Of a stretch of DNA of 64,000 nucleotides, positions 1 to 10,685 are shown in pieces (the stretch's first letter is position 1; the number at the start of each line of letters is the position of its first letter). The notes under the pieces were generated by a model, which was given only the letters and a program-made list of their open reading frames with translations, made no database searches and was not told the origin of the DNA. Position numbers and translations under genes: made by a program. Source of the DNA: Gonatopus flavifemur (lineage: Eukaryota; Arthropoda; Insecta; Hymenoptera; Dryinidae); NCBI GenBank assembly GCA_018340375.1, contig JAFFJZ010000025.1, positions 883,501 to 947,500 of the forward strand, written 5' to 3'.

Positions 1-174
1 TACCCAATCGAACGCTAGGATGAAAAACTTTTTTCGTATGTTGGGGTTTGTGATCAGATCCATCGGTGTAGCCGAAGGTGGTGGTGCTCTGTCAACGGAC
101 TCCATATCCACCAATGTAAGGTCGTTGGAATTTTTGCCATTACAAGATATACCCTGTCTCTTCAGTATTTCTAC
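1..174 (-). CDS. SLC22-type organic cation transporter, internal exon (partial at window edge)
   Basis: Read on the minus strand this is an open 58-codon exon, beginning just after a splice acceptor (ccag at 177-174, with a pyrimidine-leaning tract above it) and running off the window. It encodes a polar, Pro-rich cytoplasmic stretch, then NPNIRKKFFILAFDW, which resembles the start of TM7 in SLC22 organic cation transporters (MFS membrane carriers for organic cations and zwitterions). The 38603-38806 exon ends in phase 0 with the SLC22-like segment preceding this loop, and this exon starts in phase 0, so joining them gives a continuous reading frame. The family and the exon join are inferred from motif order and splice phase; substrate is unknown. 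Intronic neighbours are all mobile DNA. Confidence 0.8.
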
Positions 175-533
175 CTGGATCATAGAAACAGTGTATTAGA
201 ATTTCATGGAAATAATCCAAATCAATATTATGATTCCGTGTTATAATATGAAATATGATCGTGTTCTATTAATTCAGTGCAGGTGGAGGGAACGAATTAG
301 ATTATACATAAAATTCGGCTGAGAATCAGATGTTCTTTCTAGAGCCATTTTTCAACTTGCTATACAATGGAGGAAATTGAATCTTCTCATTAGACGATGT
401 TTATACAATGTCTTCACTAGCAAGAGTAAATACTACTGATGTGGTATATTAGGGACTATATATGACATCTAAGTGTATGAATTGAGATCACCTCAATATC
501 ATCTATCTGAATCATATAGTACTCGCACAGCAT
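175..533. other. Intron sequence, no gene seen
   Basis: AT-rich DNA between the transporter exon and the hAT element. Apart from the acceptor tract next to position 175 I see no ORF, repeat or RNA gene. Confidence 0.6.
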
Positions 534-541
534 CGTCGCCA

Positions 542-2232
542 GGATTGATGTTCAGTTTTCCTTGAAGAATCGATTCTGAATCGAATCACAAGAATCGATT
601 CTCTAAAAAAATCGAAACCGCAGAATCGATTCTTAAAGAATCGATTGAAAATTTGTTTTAAATTACATCAAACTTGCAGAGATAATGACGATCTTTCAAT
701 TACCATAATATTGGGTGATATCAAGTTATATTAAAGGCATTCAAGCATCAGAAGAAGCGAGCCAAATGTTGTGTCAACTGTTCCTACAAATTATAAGTTC
801 CCTGGAATTTTTCAATGCGTAATAATTAAATTCACTACTAGAATCAGACTCTAAATGTGAAGTTCAGTTTTTTTTCACCGATTCCAGGTAAGCATAAGAG
901 AATTTTTGGAATAATAAACTTCGAATGTCAGAAGTTCTGCATAAACTTCGTTCTCTAATATTCACAAACCATGGGGAAACCAGATTTATGTTCAGAATCC
1001 AATTCGCGATATGGACTGCTCGATTATCACCTATTTTTAATTCCAATTTATAAAAAAAGTCGACCCAAAATTTTACTCGCTTCTCCTTATGCTTGAGTGT
1101 CCTCATTCGTGAATAATCGCGGTACGAGATCTTTGAAAATTGTATCTGTATTTCATTTCAGCGTAAGAAAATATGCGATTTGTTATTTGATTTATTATAA
1201 TGATGATTGATCTATTATAATGATGATAATCATAATATTTTAGGTATGACTGATCAATTTATAATTGCCAGTCCTTCAGTGATAATGAATTGAGGAACAG
1301 TGATTGTTGAGGATGATCTGACGAAAGCCTGCTTCTTTCATCGGTTAGAATGTTTCCAGCTCTTGAAAAAAGGCATTCGGACGGTACAGATGTTGCAACA
1401 CTTGCCAAATATTTGTTCACAATCATACTAAGAGTTGGATATATTAATTTGTGTTTCAACCAATATTGTATTGGATTTTCTTTCCGAGTGATTAGAGGTT
1501 GATCTAAATAATGCTTCAGGTCTGTAGGCATCTCATTTTCATCATCCTTACCGAAATTTTGTAATCCAAGTTGACTAAGATTATTATGGAGAGACCATAA
1601 ATCATCTTCAACAATTTTTGTGTTGCAATTCCCTGCTGAGGATTCTCTATGCTCGTGATTCCCATTTGATGTATTTTTCATCTAGTTTGTGAGCCATGGA
1701 ATTGAACTGGAATGTGCTGAGAGTCATAGATTTTTGTAAATCTAGGATCTCATATCGTGGAAATAGCCATAATAGGATTTTGTTCAATTTGCCCAAATCT
1801 CATACGAATAAAATTTTGCAAACGGTCAGTTGAGGCAACAGCAGTTTTTGTTCTGAGTTGTTCGCGGATCCTTTTCTACAACGCTTGATTGGTTGAGAAC
1901 GACAAGATGACACCACAAAAAAAACTATTCACGACCCGTTGATAGGGGAAATTTACAATCATAATGGAATTGAAGTTTCATGGATACCGAAATTTTTACT
2001 TGATGTTACCTGATGAAAATTGTTTTGAATAAAAGGAAGTATTAGAGTCCGATCATAATGGATGGAGTTGAAAGAAAAGGAAAAATTAACAAATGCAAAG
2101 AATCGATTGTCGATTCTTAGACTGAAGAATCAATTTCCAAAAAAATCGATTGGTAAAAAATCGATTCAGGATCGCGATTTTTTTAAACCAGAATGGATTT
2201 TCTCACAAATCGAATCGGAATCGAACATCACT
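542..2232 (-). mobile_element. hAT transposon, decayed, with 8-bp target duplication
   Basis: The ends carry related terminal sequence: TTGATGTTC near 545 and, inverted, GAACATCA near 2230, followed inward by clusters of AATCGATT/GAATCG motifs. Flanking 8-mers cgtcgcca (534-541) and agtcgcca (2233-2240) match at 7 of 8 bases, the duplication length of hAT insertions. The interior keeps only the C-terminal transposase region (1259-1681). At 1.7 kb it is well below an autonomous hAT, so it is an internally deleted, immobile copy. Confidence 0.75.
1259..1681 (-). pseudogene. hAT transposase C-terminal dimerisation region
   Basis: A 140-residue open stretch ends with the classic hAT dimerisation block. 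It shows NPIQYWLKH, then YPTLSMIVNKYLA, then the signature SVPSECLFSRAGNILTDERS and a final SLFLN. This is the family's C-terminal hydrophobic dimerisation domain, as in ZBED-like transposases. The BED zinc finger and most of the RNase-H core, which should lie at higher coordinates, were not found, so the gene is truncated. It lies inside the hAT element whose ends are at 542 and 2232. Confidence 0.85.
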
Positions 2233-2906
2233 AGTCGCCAGTCGGTCATTTCATAATGCGGTGTAGGCATACACGCTGCCACACACCCGCCTTAGAACTT
2301 GCGGAGTAGGAAAAATGCAGCAGAAGTCCAGCAGAAGCAGGACTACGTGAATAAATTGAGGCGTCGCATACAATAACCAGACTTCCGCTCGAAAACACGA
2401 AGAACTATTATCCAAGCTGTGACGTTACATGCCAAAATTGAGAATCGAAATTCCGAAAGTTGGAAATAATGGGGGACAGGTCTTGAAAAATCAATCTGAC
2501 CCTCTGTATATCATTTTTTTCCATCAATAGTTTTTTTAGAGGAAAAATAAAAACTCCACATGTTTTCACCTCAAAAATCAACGTTTTTCAACATAGAACT
2601 CTTCCTAACTCGCTCATTCATGGAAGTATCGAGATAAATTCCACGGATTCCGATTCGCAGGACTTCCCCGAAGCCGATAATACCGACCAAGTTTGTAAAA
2701 ATCAATGACGAGGGGATAAATTTTCGATTCGATGTAAAAATCACGTGTTTCATGCTTCATATTGGAAGGGTAGTGGGGGAAGTATGAGCCACAAAAACCT
2801 TCCAGCGACATAGTTGTTCATTGGTGTATGGACAAACTTTTTGAAAAGTTTCAGGACGATTAGATTGTGAATTTGCAAAATACAACGATTTATTCATCAA
2901 CGCACA

Positions 2907-3904
2907 ACGGATATTCATCAGGATTGTAACGGCTGAATATCAGGTCTCGTGGAAAGAATTTACTCATTCAATTCTTTAACCTAGCTATGTTTTTTGGGTC
3001 GGAGAATTCGAATATTCAACCATTACTACAAGATTTCTCATTCATCCTTGTTGAATGAACGGTTCCAATTATTTATAACGTTGTTATGGACAAACTATTA
3101 ACTTGAGAAAAGAAATCTTCCAGTAAGGAAAAGTTTCTTCGCTTGTTAGGAATAAATTGTTTACAAAATATTTCTGCAATTTCCCGAATGCTTATTCAAA
3201 TATAATTGTTATATTTATTGAGATTTGATTATTTCAATAAACAGTAATGTGTCCGAAATTCATTTATTCCAACAGAAGAAACTTTTTTCATCCGAACAAT
3301 TTTGCCACAATACCGATATTCCAAAATCAATTCAAACAGATTGACAATTTAGGCGGATAAATTTTCATGGAATACAATCATTATATTCAAATGAACTATG
3401 AAGAAATTGAGGAAATATTTTGTAAACAATTCATTCCTAACAAGAAAAAACATTCTTTCGCTGGCAGATTTTTTTCCGGCAGTTAATAGCTTGTCCTTAA
3501 CAACGCTATAAATAATTGGGATCGTTTATTCAACAAGGACGAATTTTGCGATAATGTTTCGATGTTTGAATTCCTCGACCCAACCCAAGTAGCGCAAGAA
3601 CATTTCAAACATTCTGCGTCCATTCCGTTATTATGCATAGAATGTGCAAATGGGACTATTCTGAATGAATCCGAAAAATACATTGTAAGAAAGTGCTTAG
3701 AATATACTTATCCGGAACAGTCCCACTTGAAGATTCTAAGAATGTTCATGAAACACGCTCAGAACTTTTCAGAACTTTCTGAGCATTCCTAACCTGTTGT
3801 GCTACTTGGCAAAAAAATATGAAGCCAGGTTGAAAAATCTAGTGAATATGATTCTTTCTACGGAACCAGATATTCGGCTGTTATAATCCTGATTAATTTC
3901 CGTC
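2907..3904. repeat. Imperfect palindrome (foldback), ~1 kb
   Basis: The two halves are inverted copies: ATTCATCAGGATTGTAAC (2911) matches the inverse of 3880-3900, CTTGTTAGGAATAA (3140) matches TTCATTCCTAACAAG (3430), and TTATTTATAACG matches CGCTATAAATAATTG. A central stretch of ~200 bp (3200-3400) is the loop. The right half carries an extra 225-bp insertion (3585-3809). Open frames here are not coding. Confidence 0.75.
3585..3809. mobile_element. 225-bp MITE with 13-bp TIRs
   Basis: Ends are CCAAGTAGCGCAA and inverted CCAAGTAGCACAA (12 of 13 equal). The other arm of the surrounding palindrome lacks it and serves as an empty site; comparison gives a 3-bp duplication, CAA. A 76-codon open frame across it is incidental. 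Confidence 0.65.
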
Positions 3905-5042
3905 CCGTCTTCCTTCTCGATGTTGTAGGTGAGTGTCCCCCAGGCCCTTCACATACACCATCATTATTTGGGGGATTTCCAAACTGGCATAACATCTGTC
4001 CAAGAGGAAAGCGCGTGGATTATCCCGGCAGCTAACTCTTTACCTTAATATACACTGGCAATTCTTGGATGGTGTGGATTGTGCCTTGGACGACATTTAT
4101 GGATTCAGGAGGATGGACTTGTTGTAAGACGTGCCCGGGATAGTGTGTTCAAGATCTACCACTCTAGGCCTGTCGGTCAGTCGAGCAGCATGATGGGTGT
4201 AAGAACTCTAGTGAATAAGGATAATGTATCTAATAAAGCACACACATTATCCCCCACAAAATGGTACACCTTGACGTGGTGTGGGGGCTCGGCCGGCCGC
4301 CAAGTACCAAGTCCTGTTTTCAATCAGTGTGACGGTTAAGGCATTTTTGTGCTATGTTTTTGTATGTTACAGTGACTTTATAGGATGACTCGCAGGAGGA
4401 GATCAAGACCACGTCGACCCCGTGGACAGCGACCAGATATAATCCATGACTGGTGGGGTGGTGTAGTTCTACCAGCTCAACAGTCCACATACACTCGCGA
4501 ATTGAGTATCATTCCATCGGATTGCGCGTTTCAGCTTGTAGGGGTGGAGGTGGAAGTCGTTGCTTACCAGCAATATGCGACCTGTGCCATCATTGACGTG
4601 TTTGGCCCGACGAGTAACACACAACCGGTCGCTACAAGCGGACCGAAGATAGTGGGGGTAAACCCCGTTGAAGTGAAAGTAAAGTCACGCCTCTCCGTGC
4701 CGTTCGCGCTGGGTACAAATACGTCGTACCCACTCGTTCGCGTCCAGTGCCTCAAGCAGGCTCCAATCGACACCACCTCCTCTTTGAAGTTCGTCTCGCG
4801 GGTAACTGTACGTCTACAGCCTGAGGAGTTCGCATCAATACATGAACATAAACTGTCCATCTCTGCCGTGCCTCAAGGGGGGAGCGGGGACCAGAGCGAA
4901 CCCGAACCAAAACCAAACCACCAACCATGTTTGTTCTGTGTGCTCCACTGATCCTGCTTCTACCGCTGAATGATTGACCGTCTTCCTCCTGGGTGTTGTA
5001 GGTGAGTGTCCCCCAGGCCCTTCACATACACCATCATTATTT
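3905..5042 (+). other. Virus-like unit flanked by 65-bp direct repeats
   Basis: Nearly identical direct repeats lie at about 3902-3966 and 4978-5042 (core GTAGGTGAGTGTCCCCCAGG and CTTCACATACACC), 1,076 bp apart. The DNA between is visibly richer in G+C than the surroundings and carries the capsid-like ORF plus a hairpin with an 8-bp stem, CCCCCACA (4251) and TGTGGGGG (4280). A unit of about 1.1 kb with its end repeated is what one expects if a circular or concatemeric replicon was integrated as slightly more than one copy; an LTR-like origin is less likely, as no retroelement motifs occur. Confidence 0.5.
4385..4951 (+). CDS. Virus coat-protein-like ORF (candidate endogenous viral element)
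   Basis: An uninterrupted 188-codon frame. Residues 1-14 are dominated by arginine (TRRRRSRPRRPRG), typical of the nucleic-acid-binding arm of small icosahedral virus coat proteins. Residues ~15-150 alternate short hydrophobic beta-like strands with Ser/Thr/Pro turns (for example FQLVGVEVEVVAY and FVSRVTVRLQPEEF), compatible with a jelly-roll; no TM segment or enzyme motif is seen. The C-tail is Pro/Glu/Lys-rich and ends in cysteines. Length fits coat proteins of satellite, sobemo/luteo-like or multipartite ssDNA viruses, but I cannot assign a family. It lies inside the direct-repeat unit within a TIR composite. Intactness suggests recent insertion or retained function. The viral nature is inferred from composition and architecture, not from a match. 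Confidence 0.55.
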   Translation: MTRRRRSRPRRPRGQRPDIIHDWWGGVVLPAQQSTYTRELSIIPSDCAFQLVGVEVEVVAYQQYATCAIIDVFGPTSNTQPVATSGPKIVGVNPVEVKVKSRLSVPFALGTNTSYPLVRVQCLKQAPIDTTSSLKFVSRVTVRLQPEEFASIHEHKLSISAVPQGGSGDQSEPEPKPNHQPCLFCVLH

Positions 5043-5606
5043 AGGAGAACACTTCCCGTGTTGATAGATAAATCGTTGTATTCTCCAAACTAACAATCTG
5101 ATCGATTTGAAACTTCCCAAAAAGTGTGTCCATACACTAACGAACAACTTTGTCGCTGGAAGTTTTTGTAGCTCATACTTCCCCCATTACTTCTCCAATT
5201 TACAGCATGAAAAACGTGATTTTTACTCCGAATTGGAAATTTATCAACTCGTTATTGATTTTAACAAACTTCCCCTGCATTATCGTCTACAGGGAAGATT
5301 TAGGAATCAGAATCCGTGAGATTCATCTCCACACTCCCATGAATGAGCGAATGAGGAAGAGTTGAATGTCGAGAGACATTGATTTTTGATATAAAAAAAT
5401 GTAGAGTTTTTATTTTTTTCACTCAAAAACTATTGATGATAGGAAAAAATTATATGGAGACGCTTGGATTGATTTTTCAAGACCTATCACCCAGTATTTT
5501 CCAATTTTTGAAATTTTGACTCTCAATTCTGACACGTGACGTCACAACTTGGACAATAGTTTCGCGGGTGTCCGAGCATGAGTCTATTGCATATGACGCC
5601 TCAATT

Positions 5607-6779
5607 GGCTACAATCAGCTTCGTTCAACGGTGAAGGAGTCGTTCTCTCAAGTGTATAGACATTATGTTTTCCATTAATCATCCTCCCACGCGTATCATA
5701 TATCAAAACTTGTATTACGTACTATTTTTTCTGAAGACAAATCTGTTCTAATATCATGATAATTATTCCGTCAGGTCGTTCAAACGATGTTAGAAGTCTG
5801 AACTCCTACGTTCTTCCTCTCCTTGGAATGATTCAATGATATGCGAATTATTTTCAAACCATACACTTTACCATGAAATAAGAGAAAATATTATAATTTT
5901 GAGTTTGAAAGAGAGCAGCACGCTCGCGACCGTTCTTTCCAATTGTTATAGCCGAAGTCCCACTATTTGATCCAAGCCACCGCTTGACGAAGCCAAAGCG
6001 AAGTTCAAATTGTAACTGCTAGGGTTGCTCAAGAGCGTAATTACGTATATAGGGGAGTGATTTGAACATGTCAACCGCTTTGAAGGATCAGGCTTCCAAT
6101 GTGACATTACACTCGAGATAATAGTAGGTAAGAAGATTGATTGAAATCTTTTGAATTACTATGAATCTGATCAGAATGATCAATTGGTGATTTTAAACCA
6201 AATACAAATATCATTCGCTTAAATCTACGCACAACGTAATCAAAGATGAGTATACAGAACTTGGTGCTGTTTAAATAGTAGCTCAAATGATACACATGAT
6301 TACAGGTCTACTATTTGTTGATTCTTATTTCACATTGATAATCAAAATGCATATATAAAATCCAAAATACTTGAAACAGTATAGACATGGAAAGACAACG
6401 AAAGAACTAAAATGGCGAATGGATTTGTTGAAATTACAATATTGATTTCATGATTGAGGTCGCAAATACATCGACTGATCTGATTATCAAATATATGAGA
6501 AATCGAACACAAATATGCAGAGTTGAATCAAATTCGCAAACTTGTTGAACAGACAACCATGTGATTTATAAATCTTAAAGCTTAAATCTTCCATGAATTC
6601 ATATGGTTGCATTGAAAATTAAAAAAAAATGGAAGAGTGAGAATTATGCGAACAAAATTATTATCAAATATATAACAGGTTTCGCAAATACCTATCTGAG
6701 ATCAGATACAATACAGAATGACTTTTTAAAATCCAGCATCCTCCGTTGGCAGCAAACAAATACGGGATAGGAGTCACTT
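5607..6779. other. Intron, no gene recognised
   Basis: AT-rich sequence between the composite element and the BEL/Pao remnant. Short open frames lack recognisable motifs; no tandem repeat or inverted repeat was seen. Confidence 0.5.
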
Positions 6780-8292
6780 GGCTGTATCATTGAAGGTCCT
6801 ATCACGAGCGATTTGAGTAATGTTATCCTTGCCGGGGTGAACGTTCATGATACAGCTCAGTCCCCAATCAAGAGGAAATTTATTATGCTTTTCCAGAATC
6901 ATCATGTCGCCAGGTTTTATCCTTCTAGCACTCTCACACTTCCACTCCGTTTGCTGCTGTAGGTGCCATAAGTATTCATCTTGTCAACGTGCCAAGAAGT
7001 ACTAAAGGAGGTTGTACAACTGCTCGTAGTGATTAAGTCGATTGTAAGGGACATCAGGAACATCTCGTTGTGGGATGACGATCAAAACTTCCTCAATGAG
7101 GAAAATTACAAGTGCTGATGAGTTCCAGATCATTGGGATCAGATGAGAGCAGAAATAAATGCCGAGATTTTAGAACAGCTTCGACTTGAATGACAATCGT
7201 GTAAAGTTCCTTAAACATGAGGTGAGCATTCCCTAAAATTCTATGCAAATGGAGTTTTGTGGACTGAACACAAGATTCCTACATCCCACTGACATTAGGT
7301 GTTCGTGGAGGGATGAATCGTCATGTAAAATACTATTTTGTCTCAGAATTACGCAATTATGCAAGATTGCCATAACTGTGCTGCGGCCCTTCAAAGGCCA
7401 AAACTGCCTGCGAACTGCAACCAATGTTCCCTGAAGGCCCTAATGCGAATGTTGGAGATGCTCATTCATGACAGCTAATCGTGTGAAAGGATGCCTAGAT
7501 GGGAGCACAATGGAAAACTCATGATCTTATGGTAATTTTGAGTGCTTCAATCTGCCACTCACTCTCATCAGCTCATTTTCATTCAAAAAAGGGTTCAATG
7601 GGGAACGTGAACTGGAAGGCGTGACTACATCACGAGCCTGGAGTGAACTCACATCGGAAGCAAATTCGCGTGATTGAGGCATCCGAAGAAGAACGGCTAC
7701 GGCATTTTTTGTTTCCTTCTCGGTAATCAGGCCCTCACATTTGTTTCCTGAATTTCTCGTGCTATATGCAAAACGTAAGCATAATGCCGCTATTGTCTGA
7801 ACTTTGATAAGCGAAGAGAATCTTTCAAGTATAATGCGATCCTGACTCTTCGAGACGGCAAAACCCTAATAAGAGTGTAGCCCTTCGCTCAGGAAGGTGA
7901 GGCAAATTGATGACTTCTCTTATTCATGAAGATTCCTCTTCAATGAGCCAACGGAAACCATGTCACCACGATTTTGTCTATAAGTGTTTCAGGATCAGTG
8001 TCTCCAGACCTCGGGATATATGATCAGCAAAATTATCTGTCCTGCGTACGTGTAACCAACACGAGGGGCCAGTTATTTCTCGTATCTCACTCATCTTATT
8101 TGAAACCGTTTGAAACTCTGCAGGATCATCATCAAAACGACGAAGGAAGTTGAAGGGAAAGACCAGGACAATATGAAGGAGACTCATCGTCGTTGACCAT
8201 AATAAATGGATATTACTGATAATAAACTGACGGCATGCGGATGAAGAAGCTTTCCAAAGCGACCTCTTAAGTCGATGTTTCGATGTCACCAT
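6780..8292 (-). pseudogene. BEL/Pao retrotransposon pol remnant (3' half)
   Basis: Read on the minus strand, fragments appear in the order of a Pao pol polyprotein. First is an RNase-H-like piece with EIREITGPSCWLHVRRTDN and ADHISRGL (about 8150-8000). Next is the integrase zinc-binding region with VGGRLKHSKL, HPFTRLAV and RQFWPLKGR..ILHNCVILRQN (about 7640-7330). Then comes the end of integrase (LKELYTIVIQVEAVL, SSDPNDLE; about 7215-7100). Last is the DUF5641-like tail with GDMMILEKHNKFPLDW and NVHPGKDNIT (about 6930-6800). Stops and frameshifts break it throughout. No RT, gag or LTRs were recognised above 8292, so this is an old truncated copy. Confidence 0.85.
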
Positions 8293-8365
8293 GTACCGAA
8301 CAATAAAAAGGAAAAGGGAGAAACGTTCGCAGCGTCTTCAATAGCACATGTGCAGTGATATGCTC

Positions 8366-8525
8366 AAATGAACTATACAGTATATCCATGGGCGGCGAAA
8401 CGTTTTCTCTATCCACCTTCTCAACCATCCACATATGCGATCCTTTATGACCTCGCATATATTAATGGACGAAGATAAAGACAGAGAAGAACGTTTCGCC
8501 GCCCTTGAGTATAACACTTATTGTA
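8366..8525. repeat. Short inverted repeat with GGCGGCGAAACGTT arms
   Basis: GGGCGGCGAAACGTT at 8389 recurs inverted as AACGTTTCGCCGCCC near 8490, with imperfect extension outward (AACTATACAG / AGTATAACAC). Probably a small foldback. Confidence 0.5.
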
Positions 8526-9099
8526 CGATAAAACTTTCGTTCCATGTGAGGAAGTGTTTATGGTTATAACTGTACAAAAGGGTCGAGAGTCAACTGTATG
8601 TGACGTGTTGGATTTACACCTAATTCTGTACGAATACTCACGTTAGGTTTCATACCAAGCATTCTGCACAATCTTTGGGAAATCCAAAATGAAAAACGAA
8701 TCGCATTCAAAAGTATGGAAACATATAAAAATCGAATACGTTTCCAATTGGCAGTTTTAGTGGGCATGCCCATACGATAGGAAGAGAGGTTTGATATCGT
8801 CACTTGAGAGAATATGAAACTTTTGGAAACCGTAATTTGGCGATATAAGGGGAGAGACACAATGAGAAGGCCAAAAAACTAGCATTTCTCAAACATCCCT
8901 TTCTTTAAGGAATTTTCATCTGAATTCAACTGAATCTGGCATGATGTTTACTACTTATCTGAGGAATAAGAAAATATTTCTTTTCTTCTCTTGTATCTCG
9001 ATATAGCACACTTACATATGCTCAAAGACATCAGGTGTCAATCTGAGGAATCGACTTGCGGGAGTTCTGCAGGTCACAATTCCTATTCAAAATAGTCTG
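8526..9099. other. Intron, no gene recognised
   Basis: Open frames of up to 98 codons on the minus strand here show no motif I recognise. I see no repeat structure. Confidence 0.4.
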
Positions 9100-9440
9100 G
9101 TAAGGACATTTATATTATCACTTCAACGACCAAATGTGCTTCAATTGTACCTTGATTTCAATCTCGTGCCTTTAGAAGAAAATAATGCACCAGAATTGGG
9201 GAATCGATATCTCATACTTTTGAGGTCTCTCTTTTAGATGGTGTGAACGAGATTTCCCGCAAATAACAGCTTCCCCCCATTTTTTGCAAAAATATGAGAA
9301 AAAATGCGATTGTTCAGAAACGATTTTTTTTCAATTGAATTTTTCACTATGATCCCGCTATTTTGGCATCTCTTGAGCTATCAGAAACCTGTTCCCGACA
9401 CTTCAACTTGGAAAATATGGTCGGACAATTTTGATCTCTT
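9100..9440 (+). repeat. Dispersed repeat, copy A (inverted partner at 12845-13165)
   Basis: Shares long blocks with the inverse of 12845-13165, such as TTGGGGAATCGATATCT, ATGGTGTGAAC and ATGGTCGGACAATTTTGAT. Family unknown, non-coding. Confidence 0.7.
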
Positions 9441-9810
9441 ATCGTTTTCTGAATCCAATACGGCGTTCAAATGCGGAAATTCATTGGAATCTCTCAATTT
9501 TTGGATGTTCCACGTGTTTTCATGACCCAATCAGGAGAAATGAGTTATTCGGAATTATGGGCCATTCATTCTGCTTGAGAAGAACAATATCAGCTCATCT
9601 GATGGTATTTAAAGATGGCAGCACCTATAGGGGAAGACAAAATAGCTTGCATCTTGAGCTTTATCACAGATCGAAGAGGTGCAGCACTTGCCAATCGCTA
9701 TTATATATGGTTTGGAACATAACTGAATTCAAATTTGACATGGATTACGTCTGAATTTTTGTATGATTGAGGATGATGGGTTTTGCAAGTGGAAAAAAAG
9801 TTAATAATTT

Positions 9811-10350
9811 TCAATCATTCCAAAATCCTGACGTGATCGGGCAAGAATGATCACATCTTCGTATTCAGCAACCCAAAAAACGTTGGCAAAGTGAACTATC
9901 ATCCCAGATACAAGGTATTGGGGAAATAGAGGCATTTTTTCACCCATAATGCTCAATTATCCCGGAATCCCTATGTGATGGGTCTAGAGCGATCAAATTC
10001 CGTATTCAGTGACAGACAAATCGTCGGAGGAGTGCACCCTTATCCCAGATTTGGGCAGCTGGGAACAGAGGGGGCTTTTTTGATCTACAATTCTCAATTA
10101 TTCCAAAATACTAACATGTTGAAGCCAGGGCGACCACATTTCCGTATTCAGCACCCCAAAGAAACGTTGGAGAAATGTACCCTCATTCTAAATGCAGAGT
10201 GCTAGGAGAAAAGGGGGCTCTTTTGACCCTTAATCCTCAATTATCTCGAAATGCTGGAATATTGAAGCAATAGCGAACACATTTTCATATTCAGTACTCC
10301 AGAAAACGTTGGACAAGTGTATTCCCATCTCAGATGCAGATTACTTTATT
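9811..10350 (+). repeat. ~142-bp tandem repeat, just under four units
   Basis: The landmark TCAAT(C/T)ATTCC starts units at 9811, 9953, 10094 and 10237 (spacing 142, 141, 143). Each unit also has a CGTATTCAG-like box and AACGTTGG. The array sits in the loop between inverted arms. Confidence 0.8.
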
Positions 10351-10685
10351 TTTATAAACCTCTGTCATTACCCCAGCCATATTGGATCCACCATTTTGAA
10401 AAATCCATTTCAAATTCGTATTCAGTTATTCTGTCCCATCACGTCAGGATTTTGGAATGATTGAAAAAGATGGGGCAGAAAAGATCTTTTTTCCACTTGG
10501 AAAACCCATCATCCTCAATCATTCCAAAATTCAGACGTAATCCATTTTAAATTTGAATTCAGTTGTGTTCCAAACCATATACAATAACGATTGGCAAGTG
10601 CTGCGCCTCTTCCATCTGTGATAAAGCTCAGAATGTGAGCTATTTTGTGTTCCCCTGTAGGTGCTGCTATCTTCAAATACCAAGA

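Larger units (their letters stand above)
2355..5606. mobile_element. Composite element with ~550-bp terminal inverted repeats
   Basis: 2355-2904 and 5053-5606 are inverted copies of each other, starting ATTGAGGCGTC and ending ATTCATCAAC / inverted GTTGATAGAT, with scattered mismatches. Between them lie two blocks set end to end: a 1-kb palindrome (2907-3904) and a virus-like unit (3905-5042). I find no transposase and no clear target duplication. Long TIRs around foreign cargo suggest a non-autonomous DNA transposon that captured other sequence, though two inverted insertions with material between them would look similar. Confidence 0.7.

Noticed and set aside
3562..3792. 76-codon plus-strand open frame
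   Set aside because: It spans the border of a palindrome arm and a 225-bp MITE, so it is incidental.
4079..4339. 86-codon open frame upstream of the coat-like ORF
   Set aside because: No motif or upstream start context recognised; it could be part of the virus-like unit but I cannot support it as a gene.
2355..5606. Integrated parvovirus/densovirus with its terminal repeats
   Set aside because: No NS1 helicase and the TIRs are not adjacent to replication genes; the coat-like ORF is far shorter than densovirus VP.
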